Shown one piece after another: positions 54,555 through 63,204 of a stretch of DNA of 64,000 nucleotides. Origin of the DNA: Chromatiales bacterium. GTDB taxonomy: Bacteria; Pseudomonadota; Gammaproteobacteria; JAHELT01. How positions within the stretch are numbered: the first letter of the stretch is position 1; each line of letters starts with the position of its first letter. The stretch lies in the NCBI GenBank assembly GCA_024644045.1, contig JAHELT010000004.1, forward strand, positions 1-64,000, in the 5' to 3' direction. The notes beneath the pieces were generated by a model, which saw nothing but the letters and a program-made list of their open reading frames with translations, was not told where the DNA came from and searched no databases. Made by a program: the position numbers and the translations under genes.

Positions 54555-55694
54555 ATGACCAAGACCCCCAAGACAGCCCCCTGGTTGCTAACCCCGGGCC
54601 CGCTCACCACATCACCCACGGTGAAAAGCGCCATGCTGCGGGACTGGGGGTCCCGTGACGCGGAGTTCATCGCGATCAACCGGCGGGTCCGCGAACGCCT
54701 CGTGGAACTGGCCGGCGGGACCGGCACGCACGTGTGCGTACCGCTGCAGGGAAGCGGCACGTTTGCGGTGGAGGCGACCCTTGCCACACTGATTCCGCCC
54801 GCGGGCAAGGCCGTCATCCTGGTCAATGGCGCCTATGGTCGGCGCATGGCTGCCATTTTCGACTACCTGCGGCGCGACTACCGCGTGCTGGAAACGCCCG
54901 AGCACGTCCCGAACGACGTGCAGGCGCTGGCGCAGTGCCTCGATACCGACGCCGCAATCACGCACGTGGTGATGGTCCAGTGCGAGACGACCACCGGCAT
55001 ACTGAATCCGCTGGAAGCCGTTGGCGAGCTGTGCCGTCGGACGGGCAAGGCACTGATCGTCGATGCCATGAGTGCATTCGGCGCGCTGCCGCTGGACGCG
55101 CGCGAGACCCGGTTCGAAGCGCTCATCGCCTCGTCCAATAAATGCCTGGAGGGCGTGCCCGGGATCGGTTTCGCGATCGTGCGCCAGGGTGCGCTCGATG
55201 GCAGCCGTGGCAACTGCCACTCGTTGAGTCTGGATCTGTACGAGCAACACCGCTACATGGAAAGCTCCGGGCAGTGGCGCTTCACCCCGCCGACGCACGT
55301 GCTCGCCGCTTTCGACCAGGCGCTGCTCGAGCACGCCGAAGAGGGCGGCGTTCAGGGACGCGGCGCCCGCTACGAAAAAAACTGCGAGCGCCTGTTACAG
55401 GGCATGCACGATCTCGGTTTCGCAGCGCTGCTGCCGCGCAAGATGCAGGCGCCGATTATCACCACTTACTATCAGCCGGCTGATCCGCGCTTCGATTTCA
55501 GCGCGTTCTATGCGGCGTTGAGCGAGCGGGGTTACGTGATCTACCCGGGCAAGCTCACTCAGGCCGAGACTTTCCGTATCGGCTGCATCGGCCGTGTGGG
55601 CGTGGCACAGATGGATGGCGTGCTGGCAGCGATCGCTGCGGTGCTAGACGAGATGGGGGTCGAAAACCGCTCGCCCGACGCGGGCGTTGCCTGA
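54555..55694 (+). CDS. phnW: 2-aminoethylphosphonate-pyruvate transaminase
   Basis: First step of the phosphonatase pathway: 2-aminoethylphosphonate plus pyruvate gives phosphonoacetaldehyde plus alanine. A 379-residue class V PLP enzyme. LLTPGPLTTSPTVK, QGSGTFAVEATLATL and CETTTGILNPLE are family signatures, and the PLP lysine lies in ASSNKCLEGVPGIGF. The ATG at 54555 follows GCGGAGA; a GTG at 54534 is less likely. The hydrolase phnX is 2.2 kb downstream, on the same strand but not adjacent. Confidence 0.95.
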   Translation: MTKTPKTAPWLLTPGPLTTSPTVKSAMLRDWGSRDAEFIAINRRVRERLVELAGGTGTHVCVPLQGSGTFAVEATLATLIPPAGKAVILVNGAYGRRMAAIFDYLRRDYRVLETPEHVPNDVQALAQCLDTDAAITHVVMVQCETTTGILNPLEAVGELCRRTGKALIVDAMSAFGALPLDARETRFEALIASSNKCLEGVPGIGFAIVRQGALDGSRGNCHSLSLDLYEQHRYMESSGQWRFTPPTHVLAAFDQALLEHAEEGGVQGRGARYEKNCERLLQGMHDLGFAALLPRKMQAPIITTYYQPADPRFDFSAFYAALSERGYVIYPGKLTQAETFRIGCIGRVGVAQMDGVLAAIAAVLDEMGVENRSPDAGVA

Positions 55695-55803
55695 GCGCGC
55701 GGCCGCGACCAGCCGGGCTCCGCCGGCGCCGCGTGTTTTTGGCTTACAATCGGGCTCGCGCTTGCCTGAGGCGCAATTCGATCTTTATCCCACAGAGCCA
55801 GGA

Positions 55804-56340
55804 ATGACCATGCACCGAGTAATGCCCCGACAGACCGCGCCGTCGCTCACCGTCGATACCGCAGACCGTGGCGTGTGGTCGCTGGCCGAGCAGACGCCGC
55901 GCAACTTCACTATGATCGTGTTCTACCGCGGCCTGCATTGTCCGATCTGCAAACCGTACCTGCGCGACCTCGATCGGCAGACCACGGCGTTTGCGGCGCT
56001 CGGTGTGCAGAGCATTGCCATCAGCACCGACGACGCCGAACGCGCGCGTCAGGCCGTCGACGACTGGGGTATCAAGGAAGTGCCGATCGGCTACGGAATC
56101 AGCATCGAGGACGCACGCGGCTGGGGCCTCTACGTCTCCAGCGGTCAGGGAAAAACGTCGGCCGGGGTCGAAGAGCCGGCGCTGTTCAACGAGCCGGGCC
56201 TGTTCCTGGTCCGCCCCGACGCGACGCTGTACTCGGCCTCGATCCAGACGATGCCCTTCGTGCGGCCGCGTTTCGACGAGTTACTCAAGGCACTCGACGT
56301 GGTCATAAGCCGGGACTATCCGGCGCGCGGCGAGGCCTGA
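55804..56340 (+). CDS. Peroxiredoxin-like (AhpC/TSA fold) protein
   Basis: A 178-residue thioredoxin-fold protein of the AhpC/TSA group. VFYRGLHCPICKPYLRDLD holds the active-site pair Cys-Pro-Ile-Cys, unlike the typical TxxC of peroxiredoxins, so it is in the peroxiredoxin-like branch with a CxxC. It is followed by SIAISTDDAERARQA and later strands. Cytoplasmic. It is on the same strand as phnW, 109 bases downstream, but a link to phosphonate use is not established. ATG at 55804 follows GGA. Confidence 0.82.
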   Translation: MTMHRVMPRQTAPSLTVDTADRGVWSLAEQTPRNFTMIVFYRGLHCPICKPYLRDLDRQTTAFAALGVQSIAISTDDAERARQAVDDWGIKEVPIGYGISIEDARGWGLYVSSGQGKTSAGVEEPALFNEPGLFLVRPDATLYSASIQTMPFVRPRFDELLKALDVVISRDYPARGEA

Positions 56341-56355
56341 AACGAAGAAAGAAAG

Positions 56356-56379
56356 CCGCCGCGGATCGCTCCGCGGCGG
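56356..56379 (-). terminator. Intrinsic terminator of the DUF1127 unit
   Basis: A perfect 10-base-pair stem (CCGCCGCGGA / TCCGCGGCGG) with a 4-base loop. On the minus strand it is followed by a T-rich run (CTTTCTTTCTTCG), so it ends transcripts of the DUF1127 gene. On the plus strand no T-run follows, though the stem may also slow readthrough from the peroxiredoxin gene. Confidence 0.8.
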
Positions 56380-56432
56380 GAACCACACCTAAACGCCGGG
56401 GGGCGGCGTAAGGGGGAGGAGGATACCGGTGC

Positions 56433-56642
56433 TCAGCGCTGTTTAAGCATGCTTTCGACGGCGGCCGGAATGCCGGCGCGGTCGAGGCCGATATCGCTGA
56501 GCAGATGGTCCGGCAGAGCGTTCAGCTCTGCAACGGCTTTGCGACGCTCGTACCAGCGCGCCGCGGTGCCCACCAGATCGTCAGCGAGTCTTGCCAGCAA
56601 CGCTCGACGAGGGGCGGCAAGGTATTCGACATGCGTAGTCAT
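56433..56642 (-). CDS. DUF1127 small protein
   Basis: A 69-residue basic protein with the DUF1127 signature near the end (ALPDHLLSDIGLDRAGI) after RRKAVAELN. Such short proteins are linked in alphaproteobacteria to RNA binding and phosphate or nutrient responses; in gammaproteobacteria their role is unclear. The ATG at 56642 has an AGGAG site in front. The next gene upstream is the 27-residue membrane peptide at 56659. Confidence 0.85.
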   Translation of the reverse strand: MTTHVEYLAAPRRALLARLADDLVGTAARWYERRKAVAELNALPDHLLSDIGLDRAGIPAAVESMLKQR

Positions 56643-56658
56643 CTCAATGCTCCTCGTG

Positions 56659-56742
56659 TCAGACCGCGATAAGGGCGGCGGTAAGGATAACGATCGCGCC
56701 GATGTAGGCGAGACCAACCCGGGTAAAAACGTCTATCAACAT
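56659..56742 (-). CDS. 27-residue membrane peptide
   Basis: A very short frame on the minus strand: ATG at 56742, TGA at 56659. It begins MLIDVFTRVGLAYIG and the rest is a hydrophobic run of Ala, Ile, Leu and Val long enough for one membrane helix. GAGGTT lies 6-8 bases before the ATG, a plausible ribosome site. The stop is 16 bases before the DUF1127 start, so the two would be cotranscribed. Coding is inferred from the ribosome site, the amphipathic N-terminus and the helix. Confidence 0.5.
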   Translation of the reverse strand: MLIDVFTRVGLAYIGAIVILTAALIAV

Positions 56743-56855
56743 GATCGTAACCTCATAAAATTGCTGCATTGCACAAGACCGTTGATCGGCATACTATGGA
56801 CCTTCTTTAGGCCTTTCAAGAGATGTCTCGTCATCTTTAGCATGAATGAATACTC

Positions 56856-57827
56856 ATGAATAAACTGTACCGCCTGCCGCCCATCTCGGCGCTACGCGCG
56901 TTCGACGTGGCGGCCCGCGAGTTGAGCTTCACGAAAGCGGCGGAGGAACTGCACGTCACGCAGAGTGCGGTCAGTCACCAGATCCGGCACATCGAGTCGC
57001 TGTGGGGCTTTGCGCTCTTCGTGCGCCATAACCGGCAGGTGAGTCTGACGCGCGAGGCGCAGGCTCTGGTCCCTGTGATCCGCGACTTCTTCAAGGGGCT
57101 CGACCGCACGCTCACCGAGATCTCCTCGGAGGGCTCCAGGGGGCCGCTGCGCGTCAGTCTGCTGCAGTCGTTTGCCTTCAAATGGCTGGTGCCACGGCTC
57201 GGCCGGTTCAACCAGGCGCACGCCGGGATCGACGTGTGGATCTCCTCGACCGATGACATCGTGGACTTCGATGCGGGTGAGGTGGACGTGGCGATCCGGC
57301 TTGGTCTGGGCGGCTGGCCGGGGCTGCATGAGACTCTGCTGCTGCGCGAGTACGTGTTCCCGGTATGCAGCCCGGAGCTGTACGAAAGCATGGGTCGTCC
57401 GCAGGCCCCGGCGGCGCTGCTGCAGCAGCAGCTGCTCTACCGGTATGCGAACGACATCTGTGCCAAGTGGCGCGACTGGTTCGCCGATGCCGGCGTCGAG
57501 GTGCGCTCCCTGCCCCCCGGGACCCGTTTCCCGAGCACCAGCATGGCCGTGCAGGCGGCGATCGACGGACAGGGCGTGGCACTGGCCCGCAGCGCCCACG
57601 TCGAAGACGATCTGGAGGCCGGCCGGTTGATCAAGTTGTTCGACGTGTACAGCCCGTCACACGTCAAGTACTTCCTGGTGTGCCCGATCGGCAGCGAGCA
57701 GCATGCGCGGATCGCGGCGTTCCGGGAATGGCTGTTGCGCGAGGCGGTCATCTCGCAGGCCGCCTTCGACCGGGTGGGCATCCCCAGGGCACAGACGCGG
57801 CGGGCGGCGGGCGGCGGGGATTCCTAG
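56856..57827 (+). CDS. LysR family regulator, GcvA-like
   Basis: A 323-residue regulator. The winged helix is LRAFDVAARELSFTKAAEEL and VTQSAVSHQIRHIES, the GcvA/AmpR-type opening; the ligand domain starts at about 90 (GPLRVSLLQSFAFKWLVPRL). It ends with an Ala/Gly/Arg-rich tail. It precedes phnX on the same strand by 114 bases and is divergent from the DUF1127 unit. It may control phnX or itself; it is not the LysR type usually beside phnW. Confidence 0.9.
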   Translation: MNKLYRLPPISALRAFDVAARELSFTKAAEELHVTQSAVSHQIRHIESLWGFALFVRHNRQVSLTREAQALVPVIRDFFKGLDRTLTEISSEGSRGPLRVSLLQSFAFKWLVPRLGRFNQAHAGIDVWISSTDDIVDFDAGEVDVAIRLGLGGWPGLHETLLLREYVFPVCSPELYESMGRPQAPAALLQQQLLYRYANDICAKWRDWFADAGVEVRSLPPGTRFPSTSMAVQAAIDGQGVALARSAHVEDDLEAGRLIKLFDVYSPSHVKYFLVCPIGSEQHARIAAFREWLLREAVISQAAFDRVGIPRAQTRRAAGGGDS

Positions 57828-57941
57828 CCCGCATGGTATCGGAGAAACCATGCGCGCAACCGCCAGTATTGACTTCGTCCCCGGGCAATTTTGATCTATA
57901 AAGGGGTAACGCGAGCGTCAAGCAGTCAGTGAGGTTCGAAC

Positions 57942-58790
57942 ATGCAATTTACTCATGAACGCGAGTTCACCTACAGCCGCGCCTACCGGGGTCCGGTTCG
58001 CTGTGTCATCTTCGACTGGGCCGGCACGACCATGGATTTCGGCTGCATGGCGCCGGCGGTGGTCTTCTGCAAGGTGTTCGAGAAGGCCGGCGTGCCGATC
58101 AGTCTCGAAGAGGCGCGGATTCCGATGGGGGCGCACAAGAAAGTCCACATCGGCCTGATCTGTGAGATCCCGAGTGTGCGCAGGCGCTGGGTCGACAAGC
58201 ACGGCAACGAGCCGACTCAGGCAGACGTCGACCGGATGTTCGCCGATTTCGTCCCGATGCAGGAGGCGTGTCTTTCGGACTACTCGCAGCTCATCCCGGG
58301 CACGCTGGAGGTGCTGGCCGAGTGCCGCAAACGTGGCTACAAGATCGGCTCCACCTCGGGCTACCTGCCCGGCATGCTCGCCATCAACCAGGCGGATGCG
58401 AAGCGCCAGGGCTACGTGCCGGATGCGACCTTCGGCGCCGGCGACGTGCCGCGCGGCAGGCCCTTCGCGCACATGGTGCTGCGTAATATCATCGAGCTCG
58501 ACGTGTCACCCGTGCAATCGGTCGTCAAGGTCGACGACACCCTCACGGGCATCGAGGAGGGTCTCAACGCAGGATGCTGGGCGATCGGCCTGGCGATCTC
58601 CGGGAACGAGGTCGGTGTCCCGCTGGATGAGTGGAACGCCTTCTCCGATGAGGTGAAGCAAAAGCACCGCGATCGGATCTACCCGACCATGTATCAGCGC
58701 GGCGCGCACTATGTCATCGACAGCATCGCCGACCTGATACCGTGCCTGGACGATATCGAGGTACGCCTGAAGCGCGGCGAGAAGCCCTGA
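57942..58790 (+). CDS. phnX: Phosphonoacetaldehyde hydrolase
   Basis: Second step of the phosphonatase pathway, splitting phosphonoacetaldehyde to acetaldehyde and phosphate. A 282-residue HAD-superfamily enzyme: nucleophile Asp25 in VIFDWAGTTMDFG, the Schiff-base lysine in PMGAHKKVHIG (Lys66), SSTSGY-like motif as KIGSTSGYLPGM, and the acidic motif VVKVDDTLTGIEEG. A TTGACT box and TATAAA lie upstream (57869-57902), but with 22 bases between them, too far for a standard promoter. Confidence 0.96.
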   Translation: MQFTHEREFTYSRAYRGPVRCVIFDWAGTTMDFGCMAPAVVFCKVFEKAGVPISLEEARIPMGAHKKVHIGLICEIPSVRRRWVDKHGNEPTQADVDRMFADFVPMQEACLSDYSQLIPGTLEVLAECRKRGYKIGSTSGYLPGMLAINQADAKRQGYVPDATFGAGDVPRGRPFAHMVLRNIIELDVSPVQSVVKVDDTLTGIEEGLNAGCWAIGLAISGNEVGVPLDEWNAFSDEVKQKHRDRIYPTMYQRGAHYVIDSIADLIPCLDDIEVRLKRGEKP

Positions 58791-58845
58791 AAGGGACCCA
58801 TTGCCCCCGACGTCTCTCCCACCGGTCCCCGGCGCAGCGGGCGGG

Positions 58846-60657
58846 CTAGCCCCAGTCCTGTTCCTCGGCTTCGTGCAGCAGCCGTTCGTCGATCTCGAAC
58901 TTGCGGCCCATCTCCTCGCTGGCTTCCCGGGCGACCGAGATGAGCTTCTCCTGGTCCCGGTGCACCGCGTGCAGCTGGTACAGCGTCTTGAGGTCCTGGC
59001 GTTTGAATGTATGCGCCAGTTTCTTCGCGCGGTAGGCGCCGTAGCCGAGCTCGATCAGCGCGGACTCACCGAGTGACAGGGCCGCCTCGAAGGTTTCGCG
59101 CTGAAACACGTTGACGCCCAGATCCAGCAGCTCGTAGGCGTGCACCACATCCCACGCGCGCGCGAGGATCTTGAGGCTGGGAAACTGTTTCTGCGCCGCG
59201 ACGATCGTTTCGTGCATCGCCTCCCGGTCATCCAGCGCCAGGATCAACAGGCGGGCCTGGTCGGCGCCGGCCGCATGCAGCAGATCCATGCGCGAGGCGT
59301 CGCCGTAGAACACCTTGTAGCCGAACTTGCGAACCCGATCGATCTGTTGCGGGTTGTGATCGATAATGGTCGTGGCGATGCCGTTCGCGTGCAACAGACG
59401 GGCGATGATCTGGCCGAAGCGGCCGAACCCGGCGATGATCACCGGTTGCTCCGCGTTGTCGATGCGGTCGGCCTCACGCGGCCCGCCGAGGTTTGCGAAG
59501 CGCGGCTCGACCAGCCGCGCATGAATGATCATTAGCAGCGGCGTACTCAGCATGGACAGCGCAACGGCTGCGACCAGCACGTCACCCGTGGCGCGGTCCA
59601 GCGCCCCGAACGAGCTCGCCACGCTGAAAATCACGAAAGCGAACTCCCCGCCCTGTGCCAGCAGGAACGTGAACATCATGTTCTGACTTGCCTGCAGCCC
59701 GAGCAGGCGGCCGAGCGCCAGCAGCACCGCCATCTTGACGACGATCAGACCTGTGACCAGCATCAGGATCAGCCCCGGGCGCTCGATCAGCAGGTCGAAA
59801 TCGATAGACATGCCGACGGAGATGAAGAACAGGCCTAGCAGCAGTCCCTTGAACGGCTCGATGTCGGTCTCCAGCTCGTGGCGGTACTCTGAATCGGCCA
59901 GCAGCACGCCCGCCAGGAATGTGCCGAGCGCCATGGACATGTCCACCGTCTGCATCAGCAGCGCGATCCCGATAACCAGCAGCAGCGAGAACGCCGTGAA
60001 AATCTCCGGCAGCTTGGTGTTGGCGATGTATTGTATTACCGGTCGTATCAGGTAGTGCCCGCCGACCACGATCGCGGCGATTACCGCGACCACCTTCAGG
60101 GTGTCGAACAGCGGGTTACCGGTGCCGGCGTCGGCGGCTTCCACGCCGAGCAGTGGCAGCAGTGCCAGGATCGGGATTACGGCGATGTCCTGGAACAGCA
60201 GCACGGAAAACGCGTTGTTGCCCGCTGGCGTGGTGAGCAGGCTTTTCTCGGTCAGCGTCTGCAGGGCGATGGCGGTCGAGGAGAGCGACAGGCCCATCGC
60301 CGCCACCAGTGCCAGCTTCCAGTCGAATCCGAGCAGCATGCCGATTGCCAGTATCAGCACGGTCGTGACCACGACCTGGGCACCGCCTATGCCGACAATG
60401 GATTTACGCAGGCCCCACAGGCGCCGCGGGTTCAGCTCCAGGCCGATCAGAAACAGCAGCAGCACGACCCCGAACTCGGCGAAATGCAGAATGTCTTCGA
60501 CATTGGTGATCAGGCGCAGACCGAACGGCCCTATGACGACACCGGCGATCAGGTAACCGAGCACCGAGCCCAGGCCCAGGCGTTTCGCGATCGGCACCGC
60601 GACCACTGCGGCCGCCAGGTAGACGAGCGTGTTGGTCAAAAGGCTGTCGTCGTTCAT
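58846..60657 (-). CDS. kefC: Glutathione-gated potassium efflux system protein, KefC/KefB type
   Basis: A 603-residue CPA2 transporter with about 12 membrane helices (1-385), the ion-path motif FLIGLELNPRRLWG, and a C-terminal RCK/TrkA-N domain (about 400-520, IIAGFGRFGQIIARLLHANG). It releases K+ and acidifies the cell when electrophiles form glutathione adducts. A kefF-like ancillary gene lies upstream on the same strand. In the window it may also matter for formaldehyde and aldehyde stress. Confidence 0.9.
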   Translation of the reverse strand: MNDDSLLTNTLVYLAAAVVAVPIAKRLGLGSVLGYLIAGVVIGPFGLRLITNVEDILHFAEFGVVLLLFLIGLELNPRRLWGLRKSIVGIGGAQVVVTTVLILAIGMLLGFDWKLALVAAMGLSLSSTAIALQTLTEKSLLTTPAGNNAFSVLLFQDIAVIPILALLPLLGVEAADAGTGNPLFDTLKVVAVIAAIVVGGHYLIRPVIQYIANTKLPEIFTAFSLLLVIGIALLMQTVDMSMALGTFLAGVLLADSEYRHELETDIEPFKGLLLGLFFISVGMSIDFDLLIERPGLILMLVTGLIVVKMAVLLALGRLLGLQASQNMMFTFLLAQGGEFAFVIFSVASSFGALDRATGDVLVAAVALSMLSTPLLMIIHARLVEPRFANLGGPREADRIDNAEQPVIIAGFGRFGQIIARLLHANGIATTIIDHNPQQIDRVRKFGYKVFYGDASRMDLLHAAGADQARLLILALDDREAMHETIVAAQKQFPSLKILARAWDVVHAYELLDLGVNVFQRETFEAALSLGESALIELGYGAYRAKKLAHTFKRQDLKTLYQLHAVHRDQEKLISVAREASEEMGRKFEIDERLLHEAEEQDWG

Positions 60658-60744
60658 CGTGGAGCTCCGCGGTGATCGGGTGCGTGATCGGGTTGCCGGC
60701 GTGGATGGCTGCGCGTGCCGGGGCGCGGCGTGCAGCCTGCGCTG

Positions 60745-61299
60745 TCACGAGCCGCGCTGCTGGTAGTCTATCAAGAGCTGCGTGTAGCGCTGCGCGTGCT
60801 CGTTCAAGCGTTCCTTGCTGACCGGCCCCCGGCCACCGTGCAGAACCAGCGGCGGCAGACACCGCATGCCGCAAAAAACCGCCGTCTGCTGCAACGGCCG
60901 GATCAGGTCTTCGAACGGGTGCCGGTGCTGTCCCGCGGACGTGTAGGCTTGTGCCGAGCCACCCGTGGACACGGCCAGCAGTGCGTCCTTGCCGCGCAAA
61001 GCATCGCCGCCGCTGCCGTAAGCGAACCCGCGGGTCAGCACGACGTCCATCCATTCCTTCAGGATGGCCGGCACGCTGTACCAGTAGATCGGGTGCTGGA
61101 ATACCACCAGATCGGCTTCCCGCAGCGCGTTCTGTTCGGCCTCCACGTCGATGTTGAAATCCGGGTAGAGTTCGTAGAGATCGCGCGTGGCGACCCCGGG
61201 CACGGCTTTGACCCGCTCGAACAGCACGCGGTTCACCCGCGAACGGTGCACGGTGGGGTGAGCGAACAAGATTACGATGCTGGCGAGTTTTTCGGACAT
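60745..61299 (-). CDS. KefF/KefG-type NAD(P)H oxidoreductase, KefC ancillary
   Basis: A 184-residue flavodoxin-fold quinone reductase-like protein of the Kef ancillary family: ILFAHPTVHRSRVN, FQHPIYWYSVPAILKEWMD and FAYGSGGDALRGK. It is needed for full KefC activity and may reduce quinones. It is separated from kefC by 87 bases, same strand. Whether it is KefF or KefG cannot be decided from sequence alone. Confidence 0.9.
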   Translation of the reverse strand: MSEKLASIVILFAHPTVHRSRVNRVLFERVKAVPGVATRDLYELYPDFNIDVEAEQNALREADLVVFQHPIYWYSVPAILKEWMDVVLTRGFAYGSGGDALRGKDALLAVSTGGSAQAYTSAGQHRHPFEDLIRPLQQTAVFCGMRCLPPLVLHGGRGPVSKERLNEHAQRYTQLLIDYQQRGS

Positions 61300-61456
61300 T
61301 AATGCTTAATTTGACGGGTGGGTGTACGTGCGTGTTGCCGGTTGCGCCGGGCTGACACCGGCGCTGGTTGCCGGCAGCCTGCGTCCGGACCACGCCGCGG
61401 GCGCGCGGGAGCGGCATTGTAACGTGCGTCAGTCTGACTTTTCGATGCGCTGACGA

Positions 61457-63109
61457 TCAGCCGATGTCGGCCAGCGTCTTGTCCGGCGTGGCGGCACCGG
61501 GATCGACCTGCAGCTCGATCAACGCCGGCTTTCCGCAGTGCAGGGCATGCTCGAACAGGTCGGCAAACTCGCTGCTGTCGGTCAGCGACGCGCCAAATGC
61601 GCCGTAGCTGCGCGCGAGGGCGGCGAAGTCGGGGTTGCGTAACCCGGTGCCGACGACCCGGTCCGGGAAGCGGCGCTGCTGATGCATGCGGATGGTTCCG
61701 TACATGTTGTTGTTGACCACCAGAATGACGATGTTCGCCTGATATTGCACGGCCGTCGCCAGCTCCTGGCCATGCATGAGATAGCAGCCGTCGCCGGCCC
61801 AGCACACCACAGCGCGTTGCGGATACTGCAGCTTGGCGGCGATGGCCGCCGGCAGGCCGTAGCCCATGCTCCCGGAGGTGGCGGCGAGCTGCGTGGGATA
61901 GCCGCGGTAACGCGTGTGCCGGTGCACCCACGCCGTGTAGTTGCCGGCACCGTTGGCGATGAACGCATCGTCGGGCAGCACGCCGTTGAGATGGGCGACG
62001 ATGTCGCCGATCTGGCAGCGACCCGGCATCGGCAGCGGCTCGCGATAGGCCTCGTAATCCGCGCGTGCGGCGCGCGACCAGGCACGGCGCCGCTCATCGG
62101 CCACGCAGGTCTCGGCGTTTACCGCTTGCAGAAAGCTGGTCACCGAGGCATTGATCGCCAGCGTGGGTGTGTAGACTTTGCCCAGCTCGCTCGCATCGGC
62201 GTGTACGTGGATGAACGTCTGCCGGGGCACCGGGGGCACCAGCAGCGTGTAACCGCGCGTTGTAATTTCGCTGAGTCGCGTGCCGAGCGCGATGATGAGG
62301 TCGGCCTGCAGCACGCGCTCGACCAGGCGCGGGTCGCTCGCCACGCTCAGGCACCCCGCGTAGTGCTCATGTTCGTTGTGCAGGTGGTCCTGGCGCCGGA
62401 ACGCGCTCACCACCGGCAGATCGGCCCGCTCCGCAAACCTGGCCAGCGCCTGCGACGCCGCGGCATCCCAGGGTGAGCCGCCCGCGATGAGCAGCGGCCG
62501 CTGTGCTTCGTTCAGCAGTTCGACCGCCGCTCGCGCGTCCGCCGTTTCGCAGGCAACCGGCGCCACCCGGGCGAACGGCGCGTCGTCCACGGTGACCGAT
62601 TCGTACAGCATGTCCTCGGGCAGGGACACCACGACCGGTCCCGGCCTGCCGCTGCGCGCAACGTGGTACGCGCGGCTGATGATCTCCGGAATGCGCGCCG
62701 CCGCGTCGATCTCGGTCGCCCATTTGCTCAGCGGCTGGAACATCGCCGCCAGATCGATTTCCTGGAATGCGTCGCGGCCTCGGTGCGCCCGCTCGACCTG
62801 GCCGACGAGCAGCAGCAGCGGGGTGGAGTCGTGCCGCGCGATATGGATGCCGGCCGAGGCGTTTGTGGCGCCCGGCCCGCGTGTCACCATGCATATCCCC
62901 ACGCCGCCCGTGACCTTGCCGTGCGCCTCCGCCATGATCGCCGCGCCCCCTTCCTGCCGGCAGGTGATCACGTCGATGTGCGGATGGTCGTACAGGCCGT
63001 CGAGCACCGGAAGGAAGCTTTCCCCCGGCACCAGAAACACGCGCTCGCAACCCTGGATGTTCAGCTGGTCGGCAAGCACGCGCCCGCCGTGGCGTTCCTC
63101 AACCCCCAT
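61457..63109 (-). CDS. Thiamine-diphosphate enzyme, acetolactate synthase-like
   Basis: A 550-residue ThDP-dependent enzyme of the acetolactate synthase/benzoylformate decarboxylase group. The catalytic Glu is in CRQEGGAAIMAEAHGK; the ThDP-binding motif is GDGCYLMHGQELAT through VVNNNMYGTI (GDG and NN). Three Rossmann-type domains are present. Biosynthetic IlvB has an associated IlvN, not seen here, so a catabolic role is likely. I took the ATG at 63109; starts upstream at 63166 and 63259 add non-conserved sequence. It is divergent from the MFS gene at 63205. Confidence 0.9.
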   Translation of the reverse strand: MGVEERHGGRVLADQLNIQGCERVFLVPGESFLPVLDGLYDHPHIDVITCRQEGGAAIMAEAHGKVTGGVGICMVTRGPGATNASAGIHIARHDSTPLLLLVGQVERAHRGRDAFQEIDLAAMFQPLSKWATEIDAAARIPEIISRAYHVARSGRPGPVVVSLPEDMLYESVTVDDAPFARVAPVACETADARAAVELLNEAQRPLLIAGGSPWDAAASQALARFAERADLPVVSAFRRQDHLHNEHEHYAGCLSVASDPRLVERVLQADLIIALGTRLSEITTRGYTLLVPPVPRQTFIHVHADASELGKVYTPTLAINASVTSFLQAVNAETCVADERRRAWSRAARADYEAYREPLPMPGRCQIGDIVAHLNGVLPDDAFIANGAGNYTAWVHRHTRYRGYPTQLAATSGSMGYGLPAAIAAKLQYPQRAVVCWAGDGCYLMHGQELATAVQYQANIVILVVNNNMYGTIRMHQQRRFPDRVVGTGLRNPDFAALARSYGAFGASLTDSSEFADLFEHALHCGKPALIELQVDPGAATPDKTLADIG

Positions 63110-63204
63110 GTTGCACAGTGCTGGCGCGACCGGTTTGCATCTTACAATGATAACCTCTCGGGCCATTGCGCGGCGCCCCGCCGGCGACACGAAACGGAGT
63201 CTGC

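Noticed and set aside
57869-57902. TTGACT and TATAAA upstream of phnX as a promoter
   Set aside because: The 22-base spacing is too long for a sigma-70 promoter; other hexamer choices are weak.
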